Shown here piece after piece: positions 15,511 to 23,384 of a stretch of DNA of 47,764 bases. Each line of letters starts with the position of its first letter. The stretch's first letter is position 1. Under the pieces are notes generated by a model. That model was given only the letters and a program-made list of their open reading frames with translations. It did no database searches and was not told where the DNA came from. Location of the stretch: NCBI GenBank assembly GCA_910585625.1, contig CAJUFQ010000019.1, forward strand, positions 1 to 47,764. The letters run 5' to 3'. The position numbers and the translations under genes were made by a program. This stretch comes from an uncultured Lachnospiraceae bacterium. Its GTDB lineage: Bacteria > Bacillota > Clostridia > Lachnospirales > Lachnospiraceae.

Positions 15511-16416
15511 ATGGACATTAATTATGAACTATATAAGGTCTTCTATCATGTGGCTTCCTCTTTAAGTTTTTCCGAAGCCTCTAAGAAACTGTTCATCTCC
15601 CAGTCAGCTGTCAGCCAGTCTATCAAGACACTGGAGCGCAAACTGGGGCAGTCATTATTTATCCGCAGCACGAAAAAAGTGCAGCTCACCCCTGCAGGAC
15701 AGACCCTGCTCAAGCATGTGGAGCCTGCTATCAATCTGCTCCGGAAAGGCGAGACGCAGCTTTTAGACGCCAATGCGCTGGGACTCGGGCAGCTCCATAT
15801 CGGAGCAAGCGACACCATCTGCCGCTACTTCCTGGTTCCTTACTTAAAGCGGTTCCATGAACAGTTTCCCGACGTCCCCATCAAGGTGACGAACGCAACT
15901 TCCATCAACTGCGTGGACTTACTTACGCAGGGAAAAGTAGATCTGATTGTAACCAACTATCCGAATTCCCGGATAAACGGTGCATATAATACTAAGACAC
16001 TTGCCACGTTCCAGGATGTATTTATCGCAAATCCTGCATACCTGGATTTGCCGCAGGAAGCAATTACGTTCGCAGAACTGAAAACGTACCCGCTTCTGAT
16101 GCTGGAACGCAAAAGCACGACCAGCGAATTCCTGCACAGCCTGTTTCTGCAGCATCAGTTAGAGCTTATTCCAGAAGTAGAGCTGAGCAGCAATGATTTC
16201 CTCACTGACCTTGCCAGGATTGGCATTGGAATTGCCTTTATCCCTGACTATTGCCTATCGGCACATGAGGAAGAGCTGTCTGTATTAAAAACAAAAGAGA
16301 CGGTTCCGGCCCGGCAGATTATAGCTGCCATCAACCCCGGACTCCCGCTCTCCCCCTCCGCCAAAGAGTTTTTAAAGCTTCTTCCTGAAGCAGAAACGAT
16401 GGCGGCGGCAGAATGA
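15511..16416 (+). CDS. LysR-family transcriptional regulator
   Basis: A 301-residue protein with the N-terminal winged helix-turn-helix of LysR regulators (VASSLSFSEASKKLFISQSA, then IKTLERKLGQSLFIRSTKKV) and a C-terminal periplasmic-binding-like effector domain from about residue 90. It acts as a dimer or tetramer on DNA in response to a small metabolite. AGGAGG lies five bases before the ATG. LysR regulators often control the divergent neighbour, here the carbonic-anhydrase-like gene, but a small gene in the same direction follows. The effector is not recognisable. Confidence 0.93.
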   Translation: MDINYELYKVFYHVASSLSFSEASKKLFISQSAVSQSIKTLERKLGQSLFIRSTKKVQLTPAGQTLLKHVEPAINLLRKGETQLLDANALGLGQLHIGASDTICRYFLVPYLKRFHEQFPDVPIKVTNATSINCVDLLTQGKVDLIVTNYPNSRINGAYNTKTLATFQDVFIANPAYLDLPQEAITFAELKTYPLLMLERKSTTSEFLHSLFLQHQLELIPEVELSSNDFLTDLARIGIGIAFIPDYCLSAHEEELSVLKTKETVPARQIIAAINPGLPLSPSAKEFLKLLPEAETMAAAE

Positions 16417-16508
16417 CCCCATAGGGTACTGGTTGGATGATTCTCCTGACAAAAGGCCGAACATCCACTGACCATACATAACTTTTTCATAGAAAGGAGA
16501 TTTGTACC

Positions 16509-16772
16509 ATGAAACTTTTTAACGTAAAAGACACAGAAGAATTTTTTAAAGTCGTAGACCAGTGCAAAGGCACAGTAGAGCTGGTCTCCTCACAGGGCGA
16601 CCGCCTGAACCTGAAATCCCAGCTCACAAAATATATCACCATCACCAACCTTTTCAGTGATGAGTCCATGATTAAAGAGCTGGAATTAGTAGCTTACGAT
16701 CCGGAGGACGCTGAACGTTTAATGAACTATATGTTCGGGACCGACAAATTCCCTGGACCGACAACACCGTAA
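16509..16772 (+). CDS. Small protein of unknown function (87 residues)
   Basis: A compact acidic protein preceded by GAAAGGAG at good spacing. It begins MKLFNVKDTEEFFKVVDQ and ends with a Pro/Thr tail (DKFPGPTTP). There is no signal peptide or membrane helix; a mixed alpha/beta fold is likely. It follows the LysR gene by 92 bp and is closed by a perfect 19-bp inverted repeat. I do not recognise the family; the real ribosome-binding site and compact coding sequence make it a likely gene. Confidence 0.75.
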   Translation: MKLFNVKDTEEFFKVVDQCKGTVELVSSQGDRLNLKSQLTKYITITNLFSDESMIKELELVAYDPEDAERLMNYMFGTDKFPGPTTP

Positions 16773-16790
16773 TCGTTACATTTACCGGAA

Positions 16791-16838
16791 CAAAGAGTAG
16801 AAGCCACCCCCATTCATGAGGGTGGCTTCTACTCTTTG
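16791..16838. terminator. Perfect 19-bp inverted repeat, bidirectional terminator
   Basis: CAAAGAGTAGAAGCCACCC (16791-16809) is followed after a 10-base loop by its exact complement (16820-16838). It separates the small + strand gene from the convergent ABC operon. The stem ends in CTCTTTG on either strand and has no long T-run, so it may work in both directions with modest strength. Confidence 0.65.
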
Positions 16839-16978
16839 ACATGCCGTATGCGGATTTGCCCTAAGAATACCAGGCTTGACTGGGGGATTCCTTCGGACAG
16901 TCACGTAGCGACATGTTACTTTTTTCACGAGTGCGCATATCATTTTTTCTTATTATACGGATAGCCATAACTCTGCCG

Positions 16979-17749
16979 TCAGATATTCTTCTTGCTGAAC
17001 GCAATTATGGAGACAAAGCCCTGTAGCGCAAGAAGCGCGACCGTAATCAAAACTGCCGGCAGATAATCCCCAATGGCTTTTACCCCAGCCAGCAGGCTTG
17101 CCGATTCCAAAAGATACGAGGGCACGTACTCTTTCACCGCTGGGAATAGGCCCAGAAAATAAGAGATTCCGAACGCCCCGCCCATAGCCAGCATGACCGC
17201 TCCAGGAGAATTGAAAAAAACGGACGCCATGCCAAGGACAGAAATGAGCCATAAGCCCAGCAGATAAAAACAGAACACGGCAAAGGCCACATGCCCGGCC
17301 ACACTGTTATCCCAAAAATATGCATTATAGCCGTAAGTGATAAGATAAGAAAGCAAGCATCCCAACGTCCAGACTGACGCCATCACACCCATTTTGGCAA
17401 GAAAAATCTTCCACCGTCTCATCCCTTTGGTGACAACATTAATGAGTGTTCCTCTTTGATACTCCGTTGTCAGATTGGGGCTGGACAGTATCAGGAACAC
17501 AATGAGCATAAGCGGCATATTCTTAAAAAACTGCGTCCAGGACGTCAAAGCCGTCACCTCCACGGCAGTAACCGTCATGCCACTCTCAGCAAGCTGCTCA
17601 GACATAACCTCCATCATCCATGGGGTAAGCTTGGCAACCGCCGGGTTCATAATGCCGAACAGGCAGAAAAGAATGACACACAGCAGCAACTTCCCACTGC
17701 GCAGCTGCTCTAAAAATTCTTTTTTCACAAAAGCATGAAACTGCCTCAT
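16979..17749 (-). CDS. ABC-2 type permease of the XRE/ABC operon
   Basis: A 256-residue membrane protein with about six helices. Its N-terminus (FVKKEFLEQLRSGKLLL) and the coupling segment LTTEYQRGTLINVVTKGMRRW are typical of ABC-2 exporters in the NatB/GldF-like class. It partners the ATPase upstream, whose stop codon overlaps this start (ATGA). It is the last gene of an operon starting with an XRE regulator. The exported substrate is unknown; such systems in clostridia are usually linked to antimicrobial or envelope-stress tolerance. Confidence 0.88.
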   Translation of the reverse strand: MRQFHAFVKKEFLEQLRSGKLLLCVILFCLFGIMNPAVAKLTPWMMEVMSEQLAESGMTVTAVEVTALTSWTQFFKNMPLMLIVFLILSSPNLTTEYQRGTLINVVTKGMRRWKIFLAKMGVMASVWTLGCLLSYLITYGYNAYFWDNSVAGHVAFAVFCFYLLGLWLISVLGMASVFFNSPGAVMLAMGGAFGISYFLGLFPAVKEYVPSYLLESASLLAGVKAIGDYLPAVLITVALLALQGFVSIIAFSKKNI

Positions 17750-18648
17750 TTTCCAGCCACCTCCATAAATAAATCTTCCAATGTCGCATCCAGCTGCTCC
17801 AGGCGGCGTATCGGAATCCGGTTTGCCGCCAGGATGCCCAGGACTTCTGCCATGCCCTCTTCCTGATTAGGAGAGACTATGACCTTTGCCGCCTCGGCCT
17901 GCACGCAGTTTCTGCATAGCCCTAGGAAACGCCCGGCATCCTGCGCTTCCAGAAATTCAATTTCAATATCGCTGCTCCGATGAAGGCCCTTGATTTCTTC
18001 CAGCGTGCCGCTCCTGGCAATGCATCCCTTATGCAGGAATGCAATACGGTCGCAGATACGTTCCACGTCCGCCAGGATATGCGTGGAAAAAATAACGGTC
18101 GTATGCTCCCGCACGGAATGCAAGATGTCAAGGATTTCCTTCCTGCCCACAGGATCCAGCGCGGAAGTCGGCTCATCGCAAATCAGCAGCTTAGGGCTGT
18201 TCAATAAGGCTTGCGCAATTCCAAGTCTCTGCTTCATTCCGCGGGAAAAGCCGCGGATACGCTTCTTGGCCTGGGAAAGCCCCACGACTTCCAGCAGTTC
18301 CTCTGATTTCCGTTTTACTTCCTCCCCAGGCATACCCGTAATATCCCCGCACATCTTAAGGTATTCCTGCGGCGTCATGAATCCATAAAACTCTGGCACG
18401 TCCGGCAGATAACCAATGTAACGGTTTGTTGCGTTTTCACCAAAGGCAACTTTCTCTCCATTGACAAATATTTCCCCCGCATCTGCCTTCAGCAGGCCGA
18501 GTGTCATCTTCATGGTCGTGGTCTTCCCCGCGCCGTTCTTCCCGATAAAGCCAAATATGGAATGCTCTGGCACGGAAAAACTCAAGTCATTGATTACGCG
18601 GTTGCTCCCAAAAGATTTCGTGACATGGGAAACTTCTAAAATATTCAC
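17746..18648 (-). CDS. ABC transporter ATP-binding protein of the XRE/ABC operon
   Basis: A 300-residue ATPase with Walker A GKNGAGKTTTMKM, signature-region GFSRGMKQRLGIAQAL, Walker B LLICDEPTSALDP and H-loop FSTHILADVERI, plus a C-terminal regulatory extension of the CcmA type. The most likely start is the GTG at 18648: GGAGG lies five bases before it and falls inside an upstream in-frame ATG (18660) that has no site of its own. It works with the permease encoded immediately downstream and overlapping by four bases. Confidence 0.88.
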   Translation of the reverse strand: MNILEVSHVTKSFGSNRVINDLSFSVPEHSIFGFIGKNGAGKTTTMKMTLGLLKADAGEIFVNGEKVAFGENATNRYIGYLPDVPEFYGFMTPQEYLKMCGDITGMPGEEVKRKSEELLEVVGLSQAKKRIRGFSRGMKQRLGIAQALLNSPKLLICDEPTSALDPVGRKEILDILHSVREHTTVIFSTHILADVERICDRIAFLHKGCIARSGTLEEIKGLHRSSDIEIEFLEAQDAGRFLGLCRNCVQAEAAKVIVSPNQEEGMAEVLGILAANRIPIRRLEQLDATLEDLFMEVAGK

Positions 18649-18709
18649 GTTTTCCTCCATTCTGCGCGTGCCTGCGCTCTGACTGACTATCCCATAAACC
18701 ACAATGGGC

Positions 18710-18916
18710 TTATGCTTCTTCCCTGCCCAGGATAAAATACAATATCGGGCCGATAAAGTTCATTCCGACAATCGTGACAATTACCCAGATTGTCCGGTTG
18801 CCATACTTGTAATTCTCATGGGTGAAAATATGCCATAGGGTATATCCCAAAAGAGCAAATTCCGCAATTACCAATGGAACCAAAAATGGCAAGATTTCTG
18901 TAATATTCAGATTCAT
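18710..18916 (-). CDS. PLDc_N domain small membrane protein
   Basis: A 68-residue protein with two transmembrane helices (ILPFLVPLVIAEFALLGYTL and IWVIVTIVGMNFIGPILYFI) ending in GREEA. This is the N-terminal membrane domain known from cardiolipin synthases (PLDc_N), here free-standing without the phospholipase D part. GAGAGGG precedes the ATG. It lies between the XRE regulator and the ABC ATPase, an arrangement common in Firmicutes operons. It may be an accessory subunit or sensor for the ABC exporter. Confidence 0.82.
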   Translation of the reverse strand: MNLNITEILPFLVPLVIAEFALLGYTLWHIFTHENYKYGNRTIWVIVTIVGMNFIGPILYFILGREEA

Positions 18917-18932
18917 GATTTTCCCTCTCTTT

Positions 18933-20051
18933 TTAATTTATTTGCAGTAGCTTTTGTTTGGCGGCGGCAAACCCTGCCTCTCCTTCCAGAGCTGCAAACA
19001 GGGGGATATCCAGGGACTGCTTCACCTCCGCCAATACTAACTGCCTGTTGCGCGGAGCGATGGTCCCTCCTTCGGCTGCCTCAAACCATTCCTCTATTTT
19101 ACTGAAATACGCATCCCCATGCAGCAGCAGGATGTCTGAAGAAAACAATTCCCTGACATTTAATACATATCTGTCTACATGGGCAACCGCCTGTTCTGCC
19201 GCCCCATGCATTGCATAGCAGATTGCCGCCTGGAACTCAAACCGAGCCATGAGATTCGGATTAAGCTTGCCAAGCGCATAGATTTCCCCTACCTTGCCTA
19301 TGCGCTCTATGGTAGGCTCACATTCATCCAGGCGATCCATATGCAGCGAGAGATATTCTGCCGCAGTCCCCACAAGAGACAGAAGCGCATTGTACATGGT
19401 AACCTGCATCAGGCTTTCTGCCTTCTGCGTGTCCCCTGCCGCCTTATATGCCTGCATGAGGACGATTCCGCTTTGCCCTGTCAGCCTGTCTGGCGCTGCC
19501 ATTTCTTCCAAGGCCTCCACTACCTCCCCTGCCCGCCCAAGCTGCAGGCTGACCATCGCCTGCAGGACAACTACGTCATCCACAATCCTGGCATCCTGGC
19601 AATTTTTCCTGATATGCTCACATAGCTCCATAATGGCATGAAGCGTCCGTACTTGCCCCTCTTTCCCTGCTGCCATGCTAAAATGGTTGAGCAAGAGGAT
19701 GCAGACCCGGAAAAGAAAGGAATAGCAGGAATAATATTTCTTCACATAACCCTGAACCCTGCCCATGACTTCCTCAAACGGATGGCTGGCAAATTCCTTT
19801 GCAAACTCCTGATACAGCCTGTCAATCTGCTCCTTCGACAGCTGCGGGACATACCCCATCAATTCGTCAACCTTCACGTCAAAATAAGTGGCAAGCTGCG
19901 GAAGCATCAGGATATCCGGCATACTCTGCCCAGTCTCCCATTTGGAGACGGAGGCTTTGGTGACCCCTAAGAATTCTGCCAGCCGCTCCTGGGTAATCTT
20001 CTTCTCATGCCTCAGCCGTACAATATTTTCCGCTATTTTTAATTGATACAT
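18933..20051 (-). CDS. XRE-family regulator with TPR-like C-terminal domain
   Basis: A 372-residue regulator. The first ~60 residues form a Cro/C1-type helix-turn-helix (RHEKKITQERLAEFLGVTKA, then SVSKWETGQSMPDILML). The remaining ~300 residues are helical and repeat-like, resembling the TPR-type sensing domains of RRNPP-like and related clostridial regulators. It heads the PLDc_N/ABC operon. A promoter with a palindrome across the start site lies just upstream (20068-20125), so it probably represses its own operon. Whether it binds a peptide is unknown. Confidence 0.88.
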   Translation of the reverse strand: MYQLKIAENIVRLRHEKKITQERLAEFLGVTKASVSKWETGQSMPDILMLPQLATYFDVKVDELMGYVPQLSKEQIDRLYQEFAKEFASHPFEEVMGRVQGYVKKYYSCYSFLFRVCILLLNHFSMAAGKEGQVRTLHAIMELCEHIRKNCQDARIVDDVVVLQAMVSLQLGRAGEVVEALEEMAAPDRLTGQSGIVLMQAYKAAGDTQKAESLMQVTMYNALLSLVGTAAEYLSLHMDRLDECEPTIERIGKVGEIYALGKLNPNLMARFEFQAAICYAMHGAAEQAVAHVDRYVLNVRELFSSDILLLHGDAYFSKIEEWFEAAEGGTIAPRNRQLVLAEVKQSLDIPLFAALEGEAGFAAAKQKLLQIN

Positions 20052-20067
20052 AGTTTTCTGCGCCCCC

Positions 20068-20125
20068 TTCCATACATGAGGATTGACTCTATGGAAAGTA
20101 TACCCCGATTGCAGGGAAGGCGCAA
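20068..20125 (-). promoter_or_regulatory. Promoter and palindromic operator of the XRE operon
   Basis: On the minus strand TTGCGC (20120-20125) and TATACT (20097-20102) are separated by 17 bp. Immediately downstream TTCCATA (20068-20074) and TATGGAA (20090-20096) form an inverted repeat with a 15-bp gap, covering the expected start site. The position is right for repression by the XRE protein. Confidence 0.6.
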
Positions 20126-20151
20126 TGGATTAAAACGATAATTTACGATAC

Positions 20152-20190
20152 AAAATCAACCGACAGGAAACTTCCTATCGGTTGATTTTA
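20152..20190 (-). terminator. Terminator after the nuclease-helicase gene
   Basis: AAAATCAACCGA pairs with TCGGTTGATTTT, extended inward by AGGAA/TTCCT beyond one mismatch. The hairpin lies about 50 bp after the helicase stop, beyond the duplicated tail, and ends in TTTTG on the minus strand. Confidence 0.65.
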
Positions 20191-20197
20191 CGGACCA

Positions 20198-20269
20198 TAT
20201 GTCCAGAATCCTTCCACGGCTTCCCGCTTTTACAAATGCTATGTCCAGAATCCTTCCACAGCTTCCCGC
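20198..20269 (-). repeat. Tandem duplication of the helicase gene's 3' end
   Basis: A 30-bp segment carrying the last codons of the helicase (20240-20269) is repeated 42 bp further on, after the stop codon (20198-20227), with a single mismatch. The downstream copy could still encode EAVEGFWT followed by YGP and a stop, suggesting it may be the original gene end. Confidence 0.9.
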
Positions 20270-22581
20270 ACCTGTGGCAATGCCACAGTCTGGAAGCCTT
20301 CCCATTCCCTGGGAAACAACGCCTGATACTCCCGCTGCAGGAAACGCTCATCCAGCAGGAGGATGACGCCGCGGTCCTCGCTGGTACGGATGACGCGCCC
20401 TGCTGCTTGTAAGACCTTATTCATGCCTGGGTTGCGGAAGGCGTATGCAAACCCTGCCCGTTCCTGCCTGTCATAGAAATCCTTTAAAATCTCACGCTCA
20501 TTGCTGATCTGGGGAAGCCCCGTCCCCACAATTATCACGCCAATCAGGGCCTCATGTTTGAGGTCGATCCCCTCGGCAAAGATGCCTCCCATTACACAGA
20601 ACCCGACCAGGCTTTTCTCCCTGTCCTCTGAAAAATTGCGGAGGAATTCTTCCCGCTGCTGTTCATCCATGCCGCTCTCCTGGCAGATGCAATCCATCTC
20701 TTCCAGTACCCCGTCACGCTGCAAAAAATAGTCCCAGACTTCCTCCATCATTTTATAAGAAGGGAAAAACGCAATGTAATTGCCATGTCTGGCCTGCGCA
20801 GCCTCATAGATATAAGACGCGATTTTTTCAAACTCCTGGGGGGTCCTCCTGGTATACTTGCTGCTGACGTCCCTTGCTACCAGAAGCAGCCTCTGCTCCC
20901 TGGCAAAGACCGTCTGCGCATACACGGCATAATTGTCCGGACAGGTACTCAGCAAGCTCTTATAATACTGGATGGGCAATAACGTAGCGGAAAAGAAGAT
21001 TGTAGAATGCCCCTTGTCGATGCACGACTGGAGGTTTACCGCCGGGTTGACGCAGTACAATTTCAGCTTGAACCTCCCATCCGTCTCATGCTCCGTATAG
21101 ATGACATAATTTTCATCCACCAGCTCATACATATTCAGGAAATGCCGCAAGTTCAGGTAAAATTCCTGCACGTCTTTCTTCTCGGGAAAACTGATTTCCT
21201 TCTGGAAAAACTCTTCCATGGCAGAGCCAAGCTGCATCAGCGCAAAAACCAGCTCGTCAATGCCGCCAAGCACACGATATGTCTCACAAGCCCGCTTCAT
21301 CGTCAGCAAATGCCTATTGCAACGCTCCAGCGCCGCGCTACATTTTTTGCTATATTCTTTCAGCATTTTCTTATATTTGAGGAAATCCTCTTTGTACAGC
21401 ACGGCGCTGTACATCTCCCGCCCACGCTCCACAAGGTTGTGCGCTTCATCCACAAGAAAGATATACTCGCCCTTTACCCCCTCCGCAAAGAAACGCTTAA
21501 GGTACACATTGGGATCGAACACATAATTATAATCGCAGATAATGTCATCCACCCAGAGGGAAGCGTCCAGGCACATTTCAAAGGGGCAGACCTGATGCTT
21601 CCCAGCCTGCGCAAGCAAGACTTCCCGTGTAAAATCTCTCTCCTGCGAGAGCAATTCAAACACTGCCTCGTTAACCCTGTCATAATGTCCCCTGGCATAG
21701 GGGCAATTTGCGGGATTGCAGTCCATCTCTTCGCACAGGCAGAGCTTTTCCTTGGCCGTGATGATAAGCACGCGTCCCTGGTATCCCCGCGTCCGCAGCA
21801 AATCAAATGCCTCCTTTGCCACCGTGCGGGTTATGGTCCGCGCCGTCAGGTAGAAAACCTTATCCGCCAGCCCCTGGCCCACGGCCTTGACTGCCGGAAA
21901 GACAGTAGTAATTGTCTTGCCCGTCCCGGTAGGCGCCTGGATGAATAACGTCTTGCCCCGGCTGATAGTGCGGTACACGCCGATAGTCAGATCCCTCTGC
22001 CCTTCACGGTAAGGGAATGGGAATTCCAGCCCTTCAATAGACAGATTTCGTTCCTGCCTGGCCCGGTATTGGAATTCTGCCCACTTATCATAGTCTGCCA
22101 CCACGGAAAAAAACCACGCGCTGATTTCCTCAAAGGAATAATGTTCCTGGAACCGGCGTATTTCCTCTGTATCCAGGTTACAGTATGTCAGCTGCACGGA
22201 AATCTCCGCAAGCCCCTGCTGGGATGCCAGGATGTAAGCATAACACTTTGCCTGCGCCAAATGCACTAAAACAGGCCCTTCCAGCAGATTGACATCCTGA
22301 TAGATTCCCTTGATTTCATCTATCGTCGTCTGTCCGTCACGGACAATCACACCGTCCGCCCTGCCCTCTAAAACCAGCACATAATTCTCCCGCTCCTGCT
22401 CCGTCTTCAAGGGAACTTCCGGCTGGTAATCCGCCCCCATCCTTCTCTGTATCTTACGGTGGATGCGGCTTCCCTCCTGCATCGCTTCTCGCTGAGCCGC
22501 CCTGCCATGGCGGTTATCGATATCCCCGGAACGCAAAATAAATTCTACCAGGTTCCGCACAGAAATCTTAATCTGCTCCAT
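20239..22581 (-). CDS. PD-(D/E)XK nuclease fused to a DinG/XPD-type DNA helicase
   Basis: A 780-residue protein. The N-terminal ~180 residues resemble Cas4/RecB-type nucleases: conserved His41, Asp76 in GRADGVI and E89-I-K91 in IDEIKG fit the D-xn-ExK active site. A superfamily 2 helicase follows with Walker A APTGTGKTITT, DEAH in LVDEAHNLVE, motif SATLLPIQYY and motif VI AAGRVIRTSED. Four clustered cysteines between motifs Ia and II (in CLCEEMDCNPANC and VCPFEMC) probably hold the XPD-like iron-sulfur cluster. It should be a 5'-3' helicase in DNA repair. The ATG at 22581 is favoured by GAGGG eight bases upstream over one at 22596. Its 3' end is duplicated after the stop. Confidence 0.9.
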   Translation of the reverse strand: MEQIKISVRNLVEFILRSGDIDNRHGRAAQREAMQEGSRIHRKIQRRMGADYQPEVPLKTEQERENYVLVLEGRADGVIVRDGQTTIDEIKGIYQDVNLLEGPVLVHLAQAKCYAYILASQQGLAEISVQLTYCNLDTEEIRRFQEHYSFEEISAWFFSVVADYDKWAEFQYRARQERNLSIEGLEFPFPYREGQRDLTIGVYRTISRGKTLFIQAPTGTGKTITTVFPAVKAVGQGLADKVFYLTARTITRTVAKEAFDLLRTRGYQGRVLIITAKEKLCLCEEMDCNPANCPYARGHYDRVNEAVFELLSQERDFTREVLLAQAGKHQVCPFEMCLDASLWVDDIICDYNYVFDPNVYLKRFFAEGVKGEYIFLVDEAHNLVERGREMYSAVLYKEDFLKYKKMLKEYSKKCSAALERCNRHLLTMKRACETYRVLGGIDELVFALMQLGSAMEEFFQKEISFPEKKDVQEFYLNLRHFLNMYELVDENYVIYTEHETDGRFKLKLYCVNPAVNLQSCIDKGHSTIFFSATLLPIQYYKSLLSTCPDNYAVYAQTVFAREQRLLLVARDVSSKYTRRTPQEFEKIASYIYEAAQARHGNYIAFFPSYKMMEEVWDYFLQRDGVLEEMDCICQESGMDEQQREEFLRNFSEDREKSLVGFCVMGGIFAEGIDLKHEALIGVIIVGTGLPQISNEREILKDFYDRQERAGFAYAFRNPGMNKVLQAAGRVIRTSEDRGVILLLDERFLQREYQALFPREWEGFQTVALPQVREAVEGFWT

Positions 22582-22651
22582 GTATTTTTCCCTCATCCTT
22601 TAACCCAGCATACGCTGAAACAATCCATCTTGACCATCTGAAATTGCTCTG

Positions 22652-22690
22652 TAAAAGGGCCACCGCACCAATCCATTGGCGCAGCAGCCC
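22652..22690 (-). terminator. Terminator after the HPr-like gene
   Basis: On the minus strand GGGC...TGCGCCAAT pairs with ATTGGTGCG...GCCC (two G-T wobbles, small internal loop) and is followed by TTTTAC. It lies between the HPr-like gene and the helicase gene, so the two are separately transcribed. Confidence 0.6.
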
Positions 22691-22721
22691 TCTCTTTCTG
22701 TCTATCCTCGAATGTCAGCAA

Positions 22722-22949
22722 TTATGCTACGGTGTATTTGCTCAGAACATTTTCAAAACTCAGATCCTTGCCGCCATACTTCACTGTAAGTTCCTTTTCA
22801 ACTCCAAGCCCCATGACTCCTAAAATGGACTTAGCATCAATGACCATGCGCTGGTAGGAAACGTCTACATCAAAATCGCATTTACCAGCAGCACTCACAA
22901 AATCACATACCTCATCTGCATCTGCTAATTTAATAATTCTCTCGTTCAT
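22722..22949 (-). CDS. HPr-family protein lacking the catalytic histidine (Crh-like)
   Basis: A 75-residue protein with the HPr fold signature around the regulatory serine: AKSILGVMGLGV, with Ser41 in the place of HPr Ser46. The active-site region that normally reads GIHARPA is absent; the equivalent stretch reads ADEVCDFVSAAG and has no histidine. It therefore cannot carry phosphate in the PTS in the usual way, but could still be phosphorylated on serine by HPr kinase, as Bacillus Crh is. The start at 22949 is preferred over an ATG at 22958 because of ribosome-binding-site spacing. A terminator follows at 22652-22690. Confidence 0.8.
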   Translation of the reverse strand: MNERIIKLADADEVCDFVSAAGKCDFDVDVSYQRMVIDAKSILGVMGLGVEKELTVKYGGKDLSFENVLSKYTVA

Positions 22950-23244
22950 ATTCCTCATCCTTTCTTCTACCTTGCATTTTCATCTGAGTTTTGAAAATTA
23001 TGCCATCATTTTATTGATTTGTCAAATCCCGGCCCATTTTTCATTTCCTAAAAAATATAGAAATCTGACGGTTATTTCGCTTAATTTCATTACTTTTTGT
23101 TCATAAAAAGCGATTCATTTCTTTGATTTCCCAACGCGGCTTCCTTCAGTCTAGTAAAAATTTCTATTTTGTTTTTGACATTTAGTAAAAATTTGGTATT
23201 TTCTCCAATTTTTCACAAGATTCATAGGCCAGAATCCCAATGGC
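22950..23244. other. A+T-rich intergenic region between HPr-like gene and larB
   Basis: No coding frame with a ribosome-binding site is visible. The stretch contains several AGTAAAAATTT-type repeats (two copies near 23152 and 23184) and probably holds the promoter of the HPr-like gene, which could not be pinned down. Confidence 0.35.
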
Positions 23245-23283
23245 TTACATCGGGCAAAATACGATGCTCTCTTTTGGATGTAA
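23245..23283 (+). promoter_or_regulatory. Nested dyad upstream of the larBC promoter
   Basis: TTACATC (23245-23251) and GATGTAA (23277-23283) form an outer inverted repeat; inside it CATCG and CGATG form a second. The element ends about 30 bp before the -35 box of larB. It could be an activator site; no known lar operator is recognised. Confidence 0.3.
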
Positions 23284-23313
23284 CGAAACCAAACCAGGAA
23301 AACTTATGCTTTC

Positions 23314-23342
23314 TTGACTATTTTGTGGGAAAATCTTATAAT
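23314..23342 (+). promoter_or_regulatory. Strong sigma-A promoter of larBC
   Basis: TTGACT (23314-23319) and TATAAT (23337-23342) are separated by exactly 17 bp, about 40 bp before the larB start. Confidence 0.85.
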
Positions 23343-23384
23343 TATTCATAGGAATTACGCATTTTTTGCAGAAAAGAGGTTATG

